Below, piece by piece: positions 17,532 to 25,119 of a stretch of 64,000 bases of DNA (position 1 is the first letter of the stretch; each line of letters starts with the position of its first letter). The DNA comes from an uncultured Flavobacterium sp. (GTDB lineage Bacteria; Bacteroidota; Bacteroidia; Flavobacteriales; Flavobacteriaceae). A program made the translations under genes and the position numbers. Location: contig NZ_OX638201.1 of assembly GCF_951805225.1 (NCBI RefSeq), positions 2,976,001-3,040,000 of the forward strand. The letters are read 5' to 3'. The notes under the pieces are model-generated. The model was given only the letters and a program-made list of their open reading frames with translations, had not been told where the DNA came from and searched no databases.

Positions 17532-17595
17532 GAAAAAGCAACAATTGATGAGAATTCTTTTTGGAACGAAGTATTTCTCACACACGACATTTTTC
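17532..17595 (-). ncRNA. Y RNA-like element 4 (short form)
   Basis: Outer stem GAAAAA/UUUUUC, conserved UGUCGU, inner stem UGAGAA/UUCUCA, then AUACUUCG. The apical region is about 20 bases and has no tRNA-like arms. The total is about 64 bases. Confidence 0.6.
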
Positions 17596-17600
17596 GAATT

Positions 17601-17736
17601 AAAAAGAAGTTAAAGGCAATAAGAGAAACGGGGCTTGTCTTGCCAGAGTCGAACTGGATAACTTTGCTGTTTCTACAACTTCGCTATTCCTCCCCAAATT
17701 TGAGACGAAGTAACCCTTATTTACGACATTCTTTTT
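17601..17736 (-). ncRNA. Y RNA-like element 3 (partly tRNA-like)
   Basis: Outer stem AAAAAGAA/UUCUUUUU, conserved UGUCGU, inner stem AUAAGGG/CUCUUAU (one G-U pair), then GUUACUUCG. The apical module is closed by GGGG/CCCC and contains a T-arm-like hairpin CCAG-UUCGACU-CUGG at 17643-17657. A stem-loop GUUGU/ACAGC lies where element 1 has other features. No clear D-arm is visible, so this module has diverged. Confidence 0.65.
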
Positions 17737-17743
17737 TGTTTAT

Positions 17744-17873
17744 AGTATTGGATAATAATCAATAAGAGACTATATAATTGTGTGTTACCATTTCACTATC
17801 AGCCTAAACTGAACAGGATTCGAACCTGTACTACAATTCCCCTGAAGTAACTCTTATCTACGAAACCAATACT
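17744..17873 (-). ncRNA. Y RNA-like element 2 with permuted tRNA module
   Basis: Outer stem AGUAUUGG/CCAAUACU (8 bp), UUUCGU, inner stem AUAAGAG/CUCUUAU (7 bp), then GUUACUUCA. The apical part reads T-arm ACAGG-UUCGAAU-CCUGU (17813-17829), a capped acceptor-like hairpin UCAG/CUGA (17799-17812), then a D-arm GUG-AAAUGGUAA-CAC (17782-17796). This order is circularly permuted relative to a tRNA. Stem sequences differ from element 1 while pairing is kept. Confidence 0.75.
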
Positions 17874-17881
17874 TATTTTAT

Positions 17882-18024
17882 AAAACAAGGCAACTGGCAA
17901 TAAGTGACATATCCTGCTCTAACCACTGAGCTACAGTTCTGTAATTAAACAGAATTGGTGGGGATCGAACCCACGTCCCGGGCGTTATCAATGCGAAGTA
18001 ACACTTATCTACGACACTTGTTTT
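17882..18024 (-). ncRNA. Y RNA-like element 1 with permuted tRNA module
   Basis: Outer stem AAAACAAG/CUUGUUUU (8 bp), conserved UGUCGU, inner stem AUAAGUG/CACUUAU (7 bp), then GUUACUUCG. The apical module holds a perfect T-arm GUGGG-UUCGAUC-CCCAC (17958-17974). Next come an acceptor stem CAAUUCUG/CAGAACUG closed by an 8-base loop (17934-17957), the UA that precedes a D-arm in tRNA, and D-arm GCUC-AGUGGUUA-GAGC (17916-17931). Because the acceptor ends are joined by a loop, it could not be aminoacylated. This matches the tRNA mimicry reported for enterobacterial YrlA RNA bound by Ro60. Confidence 0.78.
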
Positions 18025-18054
18025 TTATTCTTTTTTCAATGAACATTTCTATTG

Positions 18055-18095
18055 CAAAGATTCAAATACTACTGCGCGATTATTTTGCGCAGTAG
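18055..18095 (-). promoter_or_regulatory. operator copy c and promoter of the RNA array
   Basis: This is the most perfect palindrome: CTACTGCGC and GCGCAGTAG arms (9 bp) around a 9-base spacer, 18069-18095. The minus strand then has AATCTTTG at 18055-18062 as a -7-like box, about 30 bases before element 1. It sits directly after the TROVE stop, so the array has its own promoter. Confidence 0.7.
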
Positions 18096-18104
18096 ATTTT
18101 ATTT

Positions 18105-19622
18105 TTACAATTCTATTCGGTTGATGTAATTCAAAGCACTGCTTTTATCATCTAAAGCATTCAATACATCAAATACTTTATCTGACCAACCAGCGATTAA
18201 ATACACATCGTTTTTCTCGACATTTATTGGTGCCTGACCGTAACCTGCCAAATCAAACAAATACAATTTTGCATTTGGTGCGATGTTTTTATAGCGGTTC
18301 CAGGAGTTTGCAAATGAATCTTTTGTGTAATTACTATTCCACATTTGAACATCTGTAAACAACATCACTTTGTCTACTATTTCTTTTCGGCTGATTAAAT
18401 CTTCCAAAACCAAATAACCGTTTGTCGAATAACCTACTTCACCTTCGCGTTTGTAATACTCGTTTACATTTGACAATATGGCTCGTTTTGGCATATTGAT
18501 TATTTTCCATCGATCACCAAACATACCGCTTACGACATTTTTACAACGGTTTTGCATCAACATACCCAACATCAAACCAATATCGTAAAGCATAACTTTA
18601 CTTTTTGGCGAGATATTTTTTTGCATCGAACCCGAAACGTCACAAGCAATTACAACCGATGTATTGATATCCAAACCTTTTATATTTTGCGCACTCACCA
18701 AAACTGCATCTTCTAAAGCATCCAAAATCATGGATATATATTTAGAATCCAAGGTTTTCAACTCGCGATAAGCGGCTAAAAATCGGAATGGTAATTGTTT
18801 CGAATTTGCAACTGCTTTTTCATTAGAAAGATAATCACAAACTTTTAATATATGAAATCGCGAAACGTTGGCTTCGACTATATTTCGTAAATTTCGCAAC
18901 AAAGCCATGTAACCAATTTTGTTACTATCGATCAATTCTTCCCATTTTTGAGTGAATGCTTTTTGCTTTTCGGTTTCGTTATAATACTTTATCTGACCAA
19001 TTTTTGACAATTCGGTTTCCCAGGTATATGGAGTTTCTAAACTATCGTTTACTATTTTATTGAACAATGTTTGTTGTGCCTCATCTTTTGCTTTTGGATG
19101 TACCAAAAACAATGCGTCTTTTAATTTCACTGCACCATCACGGTTGTATTTTGCAAATTGGTATTCATCGAATTTATTGAATGAATGCGCCAAACCTTTT
19201 TGTATTTGTTTAGACAAACGGTTTAGTTTTTTGATTCCGTTTCGCTCGTTTGCCATTTGGTAATACGCCAATAATTCTGTTATTTCGTCTGCACGTTGTA
19301 TAACTTGTGTAATCATTTTACTGATTAAGGAATCACCGGAATATATTTTGGCCAATTCTACGATTAATACTAATGGAACTGAACGCATATGCATTTCGTT
19401 TCGGGCATAAACGGCTAGTTTTGCCACAAAAACAGGATCGGCTTTTTTGATCAACTCTTTAATTCTTTCTAAACGAGTTGTATCTTTTTCATAAAATGAA
19501 GCATTTAAACTTGTTGTTACAACCGCTGCATACAATTCATAATCTGTTGTTAATGTATATGCTGTTGCATTTTCGTAATTCATTACGGTGTTTTTTTCTT
19601 TTGCTAAAAAATTGAATTTCAT
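18105..19622 (-). CDS. rsr: TROVE-domain protein, bacterial Ro60 orthologue (Rsr)
   Basis: 505 aa. The first 310 residues are a HEAT-like helical ring with TROVE hallmarks: VYARNEMHMR (71-80), KLKDALFLVHP (about 166-176), MALLRNLRN (239-247) and LPFRFLAAY (277-285). The C-terminal part is a von Willebrand A domain with MIDAS motif DVSGSM (328-333). Ro60 proteins hold misfolded or damaged RNA through the ring, and Y RNA bound on the outside controls access. The Y RNA-like array begins just downstream on the same strand. The ATG at 19622 follows a -7-like box and operator copy d. The nearby ligase and kinase genes fit the known link between bacterial Ro60 and RNA repair. Confidence 0.93.
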   Translation of the reverse strand: MKFNFLAKEKNTVMNYENATAYTLTTDYELYAAVVTTSLNASFYEKDTTRLERIKELIKKADPVFVAKLAVYARNEMHMRSVPLVLIVELAKIYSGDSLISKMITQVIQRADEITELLAYYQMANERNGIKKLNRLSKQIQKGLAHSFNKFDEYQFAKYNRDGAVKLKDALFLVHPKAKDEAQQTLFNKIVNDSLETPYTWETELSKIGQIKYYNETEKQKAFTQKWEELIDSNKIGYMALLRNLRNIVEANVSRFHILKVCDYLSNEKAVANSKQLPFRFLAAYRELKTLDSKYISMILDALEDAVLVSAQNIKGLDINTSVVIACDVSGSMQKNISPKSKVMLYDIGLMLGMLMQNRCKNVVSGMFGDRWKIINMPKRAILSNVNEYYKREGEVGYSTNGYLVLEDLISRKEIVDKVMLFTDVQMWNSNYTKDSFANSWNRYKNIAPNAKLYLFDLAGYGQAPINVEKNDVYLIAGWSDKVFDVLNALDDKSSALNYINRIEL

Positions 19623-19675
19623 AATTTCTCGTTTTTAAAAATTAAACAATCTATCGTTGTTCCCTTTTGACATTA

Positions 19676-19715
19676 CAAAGATTTCAGAACTACTACGCAA
19701 TTATTTTGCGCAGTA
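19676..19715. promoter_or_regulatory. operator copy d between TROVE and HD genes
   Basis: Palindrome TACTACGC and GCGCAGTA at 19691-19715. On the minus side, AATCTTTG follows as in copy c. On the plus side the same TTTTG lies 19 bases before the TATATTTG box of the HD gene. One operator can thus control both divergent genes. Confidence 0.65.
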
Positions 19716-19727
19716 AAAAAAGAATTC

Positions 19728-19735
19728 TATATTTG
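19728..19735 (+). promoter_or_regulatory. -7 promoter box of the HD gene
   Basis: TATATTTG, an exact consensus match, 13 bases before the ATG. A TTG lies 19 bases upstream inside operator copy d. Confidence 0.6.
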
Positions 19736-19748
19736 AGTAAAAAAGGAT

Positions 19749-20378
19749 ATGAATCTAAAGGAAAAATACGCTGAATTGCTTGCTAATATTGGTTTTGATG
19801 AAAAAGCGATTGAGCAAAATTGGCTTGATTTAGAAAAAGCATATTCCAGTAAATCAAGACATTATCATAATCTAACACATATTAAGGATATGATTCTCTG
19901 TTTTGAAACGTATTCTGACAGACTTAAGAATCCTGATGAAATATTATTTTCGATTTTTTATCATGATTATGTTTATAAGAGTTCTAAAAAAGATAATGAA
20001 CTCAAAAGTGCTGAATTTGCTTTGTCGATTTTTAGCGACATTAAACCTGTCGGGTTTGCGGAATTTGATCGTCAATTGGTTTTTGATGCGATTTGTGCAA
20101 CGCAACTTCATCAGCATAATATAAATGAAGATATTAATTGGTTAATTGATTTTGATTTGAAGATTCTCGCCCGCAATTGGGATGAATATCAGATTTACTT
20201 TGAACAAATCCGAAAGGAATATCGCATTTATCCTGATTTTCTCTATAAACCGGGACGCGCAAAAGCGTTGAAACATTTTCTGGAATATGAGTTTATTTTT
20301 CAAACGGTTGAATTCAGAGATTTATATGAAGAGAAAGCAAGAATAAATATTGAAAAGGAGATTTCGTTATTAATATAG
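19749..20378 (+). CDS. HD-superfamily phosphohydrolase
   Basis: 209 aa, resembling the predicted metal-dependent HD phosphohydrolase group (COG4339). RHYHNLTHI (about 37-45) gives early histidines, IFYHDYVY (about 69-76) the HD pair and LHQHN the later ones. The true substrate of this group is not established to my knowledge. It is divergent from the TROVE gene and shares the intergenic operator, so a role in RNA end or nucleotide processing is an attractive guess only. The ATG follows GGAT at a short distance. Confidence 0.75.
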   Translation: MNLKEKYAELLANIGFDEKAIEQNWLDLEKAYSSKSRHYHNLTHIKDMILCFETYSDRLKNPDEILFSIFYHDYVYKSSKKDNELKSAEFALSIFSDIKPVGFAEFDRQLVFDAICATQLHQHNINEDINWLIDFDLKILARNWDEYQIYFEQIRKEYRIYPDFLYKPGRAKALKHFLEYEFIFQTVEFRDLYEEKARINIEKEISLLI

Positions 20379-20397
20379 GTATGATGTTTATGTTCCT

Positions 20398-20795
20398 AAA
20401 CGTACCGTAAACGTTGTTAAACCTGACAGGTTTTAAAAACCTGTCGGGTTTGCTGGCGAATACATTGATAATTAATTGAACGTTGCAGAAGACGCACTGC
20501 TGTGCGCCTCACACAAAGATGATCCATAACATGCTAAACGTACCGTAAACGTTGTTAAACCCGACAGGTTTTAAAAACCTGTCGGGTTTGCTGGCGAATA
20601 GATTGATAACACACGGTATTTGTAGAGGCGCACAGCAGTGCGTCTCAGACAAAGATGATCCATAACATGTTAAACGTACCGTAAACGTTGTTAAACCTGA
20701 CAGGTTTTAAAAACCTGTCAGGTTTGCTGACGAATACATTGATAATTAATTGAACGTTGCAGAAGACGCACTGCTGTGCGCCTCTACGATAATTG
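20398..20795. repeat. three tandem repeats of about 137 bp
   Basis: Units start at about 20398, 20536 and 20672 (TAAACGTACCGTAAACG). Each contains a hairpin of the form CCTGACAGGTTTT/AAAACCTGTC and a flanking palindrome with GACGCACTGCTGTGCG. The orientation of the latter switches in the middle unit. The block fills most of the 486-base gap before the WYL gene. No ORF is credible. Confidence 0.85.
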
Positions 20796-20864
20796 GAATG
20801 AAAAGATTGTAACGGAAAGCCCGACCCGCCTTTTTCGGCGGGACACGCCCAAAAAAATAATAAT

Positions 20865-21878
20865 ATGTCTCAAAACAAAAATGTTTTAATACGGTACAAA
20901 ACCATTGACAAATGTCTGCAGAATAAATACAGGCAATGGACTTTGGAGGATTTAATCGAATGTTGTTCTGAAGCTTTATTCGAATATGAAGGTCGAGCAA
21001 ACCCGATTAGCAAACGAACAATCCAAATGGATATTCAGTTGATGCGAAGTGAAAAACTGGGGTATAATGCGCCAATTGTGGTGTATGATAAAAAGTTTTA
21101 TAAATATGATGACGACGAATTTACGATAACGGATATTCCGCTGACGGAAACGGATATGAATGTTTTGACGGAAACGGTTTCGATGTTGAAACAGTTTAAG
21201 GATTTTTCGTTGTTTAATGATGTGTCGGATATTTTGCAGCGTTTGGAGGATAAAATCTATTCGGAGAAATCGCACACGAAACCTGTTATTTATCTGGATA
21301 AAAACGAAGGTTTGAAAGGTTTGCATTATTTAGATGAGATTTATCAAGCGATTATCAAGAAGGTTGTGCTTATGATTACTTATAAATCGTTTAAATCTAA
21401 GGAGGAAAGTAAGTTTCATTTTCATCCTTTTATTTTGAAGGAATTCAATAATCGGTGGTTTTTGATTGGAAAGACTAAAGGTTCTCAACCGATTACGAAT
21501 TTGGCTTTGGACAGGATTATTGCAATTGATTACGATTTTAACCTTCCTTATATAGAGGAGGATTTTGATGCTGATGTGTATTATAAGAATATTATTGGCG
21601 TGACGGTAAATACTGGTTTGAAACCGAGAAAAATAGAACTTTGGATTGATGCTGCAAATGCGCCTTATGTTTTGACGAAACCGTTGCATCATACGCAAAG
21701 GCTGATTCAGGAAAATGAGGATAAGAGTATTATTGTTCACTTGTTTATTTCTCCAAATTATGAAATGGAACGTATTATTCTGGGTTTTGGAGACGGAATC
21801 GAGGTTTTGAGACCTGAAAACCTGAGAAACAGGATGAAAAAAATCCTTCAAAATGCGATTCAGCGATATGAAGACTAA
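20865..21878 (+). CDS. WYL-domain transcriptional regulator
   Basis: 337 aa. The N-terminal 60 residues form a winged-helix-like region (WTLEDLIECC, ISKRTIQMDIQLMR). The WYL domain covers about residues 155-235 (VVLMITYKSFKSKEE, HPFILKEFNNRWFLIGK), with a C-terminal extension after it (about 240-335). WYL domains are thought to bind nucleic acid or nucleotides and to regulate defence and stress genes. It lies downstream of the HD gene, beyond the tandem repeats. It is a candidate regulator of the four-operator regulon, although no copy of that palindrome precedes its own start. Confidence 0.88.
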   Translation: MSQNKNVLIRYKTIDKCLQNKYRQWTLEDLIECCSEALFEYEGRANPISKRTIQMDIQLMRSEKLGYNAPIVVYDKKFYKYDDDEFTITDIPLTETDMNVLTETVSMLKQFKDFSLFNDVSDILQRLEDKIYSEKSHTKPVIYLDKNEGLKGLHYLDEIYQAIIKKVVLMITYKSFKSKEESKFHFHPFILKEFNNRWFLIGKTKGSQPITNLALDRIIAIDYDFNLPYIEEDFDADVYYKNIIGVTVNTGLKPRKIELWIDAANAPYVLTKPLHHTQRLIQENEDKSIIVHLFISPNYEMERIILGFGDGIEVLRPENLRNRMKKILQNAIQRYED

Positions 21879-22074
21879 AGTTTATTCGCACTTTATTATA
21901 CTTTTTTTTACATAATGAAGAATTTTAGAGACTTTTTGACTCGGAAAAAGTTTTTTAAGTCTTAAATTTTGTTAAAATCCCAAAAAAGAATAGTATATTT
22001 CAATTAAAAATTAACCCTAAACCACTCTAATTCAGAGATATTTTTTTACTAACCAAAAATTTATCATAAATTAA

Positions 22075-22106
22075 TATGCATGCATAGTATTTTTTGATTA
22101 TATTTG
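22075..22106 (+). promoter_or_regulatory. MarR gene promoter with palindromic operator
   Basis: TATGCATGCATA (22075-22086) is a perfect 12-bp palindrome. TATATTTG (22099-22106) is a -7 box. Placement suits repression by the MarR protein encoded 18 bases further on. Confidence 0.5.
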
Positions 22107-22124
22107 AAATCGATATAGTTACTT

Positions 22125-22583
22125 ATGAAAGACAAAACAATAGATTATATTTTGAGAGCTACATGGCAAGCCGTATCAAGAATGTATAATGAGGAGGCTG
22201 CAAAATACGATGCTACAATGGCAACGGGATTTGCGCTTTTGAGTATAGATAAAGAAGACGGAACTCCATCGACCGCTTTAGGGCCAAGAATGGGTATGGA
22301 AGCTACAAGCCTAACGAGAACATTGAAATCAATGGAGGATAAGGGTTTGATTGTTCGTAAAAAAAATCCAAGTGACGGTCGCGGTGTTTTAATCTACCTG
22401 ACGGATTTTGGAAAAGAAAAAAGAGAATTATCTAAAAATACGGTTTTGAAATTTAATGAGAGTGTTAGAAAACATGTTTCTGACGAAAAGCTGAAACATT
22501 TTATCGAGGTCTCAGAAATCATAAATGAACTTATTCAGGATAAAAACATATTTAATCAAACAGAAAAACAGGAAAATGAATAA
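22125..22583 (+). CDS. MarR-family regulator of the beta-oxidation operon
   Basis: 152 aa. The winged helix shows MEATSLTRTLKSMEDKGLI (recognition helix) and RKKNPSDGRGVLIYLT (wing), about residues 60-102. It is the first gene of a plus-strand cluster with fatty-acid oxidation genes, 53 bases before the next. MarR proteins in such clusters usually sense acyl-CoA or a related ligand and repress the operon. The palindrome upstream supports autoregulation. Confidence 0.9.
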   Translation: MKDKTIDYILRATWQAVSRMYNEEAAKYDATMATGFALLSIDKEDGTPSTALGPRMGMEATSLTRTLKSMEDKGLIVRKKNPSDGRGVLIYLTDFGKEKRELSKNTVLKFNESVRKHVSDEKLKHFIEVSEIINELIQDKNIFNQTEKQENE

Positions 22584-22636
22584 CCTTATTGAATAAGGAA
22601 ACCTCAAATTCAAACAAAAACAAATATTAACGACTT

Positions 22637-25027
22637 ATGAAACGCACAATTAAAAAAGTTGCTGTAATTGGATCCGGAATTATGGGTTCAGGAATAGCTT
22701 GTCATTTTGCCAATATTGGTGTTGAAGTTTTATTACTTGACATCGTACCACGCGAGTTGACAGAAGCTGAAGCTAAAAAAGGATTAACGCTTGAAAGTAA
22801 AGTTGTTCGCAACCGTGTAGTAAACGAGCACTTGGCGAATTCATTAAAATCGAAACCGTCTCCTATTTACAGTCAAAAATTTGCTAACAGAATTACGACT
22901 GGAAATACTACTGATGATATGGCAAAAATTGCCAATGTTGATTGGATTATCGAGGTTGTTGTAGAACGTTTGGATATCAAAAAATTAGTTTTTGAACAAA
23001 TCGAAAAATTCCGTAAGCCGGGAACTTTGGTTACTTCAAACACTTCTGGTATTCCAATTCATTTTATGAGCGAAGGAAGAAGCGAAGATTTTCAACAACA
23101 CTTCTGCGGAACTCACTTTTTTAACCCTGCGCGTTACTTAAAGTTATTTGAAATTATTCCTGGTCCAAAAACTTCTACTGAAGTATTGGATTTCTTAAAC
23201 GAATACGGATCTAAATTCTTAGGAAAAACTTCGGTTGTTGCTAAAGATACTCCGGCGTTTATTGGAAACAGAATTGGTATTTACGGAATCCAAAGTTTAT
23301 TTCACTTAGTGAAAGAAATGGGATTAACGATTGAAGAAGTTGATAAATTGACTGGACCGGTTATTGGTCGTCCAAAATCGGCTACTTTCCGTACTGTTGA
23401 CGTTGTTGGTTTAGATACTTTGGTACACGTTGCCAATGGTATTTATGAAAACTGCCCAAATGACGAACAACACGAATTGTTTAAACTTCCTGATTTCATC
23501 ACAAAAATGATGGAGAACAATTGGTTAGGAAGCAAAACTGGTCAAGGTTTTTATAAAAAAGTAGATAAAGATATTCTTTCTTTAGACTTAGATACATTAG
23601 AATACCGCGCTGCTAAAAAAGCAAATTTTGCTACGCTTGAACTTACAAAAACTATCGATAAACCTATCAATCGTTTTAAAGTTCTTGTAAAAGGAAAAGA
23701 CAAAGCGGGTGAATTCTACCGTAAGAGTTTCGCTGGAATGTTTGCTTATGTGTCAAACAGAATTCCTGAAATCTCTGACGAATTATTCAAAATTGATGAT
23801 GCGATGAAAGCTGGTTTTGGATGGGAAAATGGTCCATTCGAAATTTGGGACGCTATTGGTGTTGCAAACGGAATCGAAATCATGAAAGCAGAAGGTCTTG
23901 AACCAGCTGCATGGGTTACTGAAATGTTGGCTTCTGGAAGCGAAAGTTTCTACTCTGTAAAAGAAGGAGCGACTTATTTCTATAACATTCCAACAAAATC
24001 ACAAACTAAAGTTCCTGGACAGGATTCATTTATTATTTTAAACAACATTCGCGAAAGCAAAAAAGTTTGGAGTAATAGTGGTGCAATCATTCAGGATTTA
24101 GGAGATGGAATCTTGAACTTAGAATTCCAATCTAAAATGAATACTATTGGTGGCGACGTTCTTGCTGCTATCAATAAAGCAATCGACTTATCTGAAAAAG
24201 AATATCAAGGTTTGGTTATTGGTAATCAAGCAGCGAATTTCTCTGTTGGTGCTAATATCGGAATGATTTTCATGATGGCGGTTGAGCAGGAATATGACGA
24301 ATTGAATATGGCTATCAAATTGTTCCAGGACACAATGATGCGCGTTCGTTACTCTTCGATTCCAGTTGTTGTTGCGCCTCACGGAATGACTTTTGGTGGT
24401 GGATGCGAAATGAGCTTACACGCTGATAAAGTGGTTGCTGCTGCTGAAACTTATATGGGATTAGTTGAGTTTGGTGTTGGTGTACTTCCTGGTGGTGGTG
24501 GATCTAAAGAAATGGCTTTGAGAGCTTCAGATTTATTCCGTAAAAATGACGTGGAATTGAACGTTCTTCAGGAGTATTTCTTGACAATCGCAATGGCTAA
24601 AGTTTCGACTTCTGGTTATGAGGCTTTTGATACCGGACTTCTTCAACATGGAAAAGATGTTATCGTAGTAAACAAAGATCGTCAGATCGCTGAAGCTAAA
24701 AAACATGCTTTGTTAATGGCTGAAGCTGGTTATACGCAACCAATCAGAAGAACTGATGTGAAAGTATTAGGAAAACAAGCTCTTGGAATGTTCTTAGTTG
24801 GAACGGATCAAATGGAAGCTGGAAAATACATTTCTGAGCACGATAAGAAAATCGCTAACAAACTTGCTTACGTAATGGCTGGTGGTGATTTATCTGAAGC
24901 AACTTTAGTATCTGAACAATATTTATTAGATATCGAACGTGAAGCTTTCTTGAGTTTATGTACTGAACGTAAAACTTTAGAGAGAATTCAATATATGTTA
25001 ACTAAAGGAAAACCACTTAGAAACTAG
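22637..25027 (+). CDS. fadB: 3-hydroxyacyl-CoA dehydrogenase / enoyl-CoA hydratase
   Basis: 796 aa bifunctional beta-oxidation enzyme. The N-terminal NAD-binding site is GSGIMGSGIACHFANIG (about 12-28). The dehydrogenase part has FFNPARYLKLFEIIPG and KDTPAFIGNRIG. The enoyl-CoA hydratase part is C-terminal (about 480-740), with GGGCEMSLHADKV and GVLPGGGG as the oxyanion-hole regions. This order is opposite to E. coli FadB but common in Bacteroidota. It hydrates 2-enoyl-CoA and oxidises the hydroxy product to the 3-ketoacyl-CoA used by the thiolase downstream. Confidence 0.93.
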   Translation: MKRTIKKVAVIGSGIMGSGIACHFANIGVEVLLLDIVPRELTEAEAKKGLTLESKVVRNRVVNEHLANSLKSKPSPIYSQKFANRITTGNTTDDMAKIANVDWIIEVVVERLDIKKLVFEQIEKFRKPGTLVTSNTSGIPIHFMSEGRSEDFQQHFCGTHFFNPARYLKLFEIIPGPKTSTEVLDFLNEYGSKFLGKTSVVAKDTPAFIGNRIGIYGIQSLFHLVKEMGLTIEEVDKLTGPVIGRPKSATFRTVDVVGLDTLVHVANGIYENCPNDEQHELFKLPDFITKMMENNWLGSKTGQGFYKKVDKDILSLDLDTLEYRAAKKANFATLELTKTIDKPINRFKVLVKGKDKAGEFYRKSFAGMFAYVSNRIPEISDELFKIDDAMKAGFGWENGPFEIWDAIGVANGIEIMKAEGLEPAAWVTEMLASGSESFYSVKEGATYFYNIPTKSQTKVPGQDSFIILNNIRESKKVWSNSGAIIQDLGDGILNLEFQSKMNTIGGDVLAAINKAIDLSEKEYQGLVIGNQAANFSVGANIGMIFMMAVEQEYDELNMAIKLFQDTMMRVRYSSIPVVVAPHGMTFGGGCEMSLHADKVVAAAETYMGLVEFGVGVLPGGGGSKEMALRASDLFRKNDVELNVLQEYFLTIAMAKVSTSGYEAFDTGLLQHGKDVIVVNKDRQIAEAKKHALLMAEAGYTQPIRRTDVKVLGKQALGMFLVGTDQMEAGKYISEHDKKIANKLAYVMAGGDLSEATLVSEQYLLDIEREAFLSLCTERKTLERIQYMLTKGKPLRN

Positions 25028-25119
25028 AAAATAGAACAAAGAGAATAGAATATAGATTTCAGACTTAGTAATGTCTATTTTCTATACTCTATCTTCTATA
25101 CTCTTAAAAAAAGAAACAA

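Noticed and set aside
17378..18024. Degraded tRNA gene cluster
   Set aside because: T-arm and D-arm pieces look like broken tRNAs, but their swapped order recurs in two units and the flanking stems covary in six, so decay does not explain them.
20398..20795. Possible CRISPR array
   Set aside because: Only three units of about 137 bp with inner palindromes and no short repeat-spacer pattern, and no cas gene nearby.
20746..21000. Minus-strand 84-aa ORF
   Set aside because: It crosses the repeat block and the start of the WYL gene, and shows no protein-like features.
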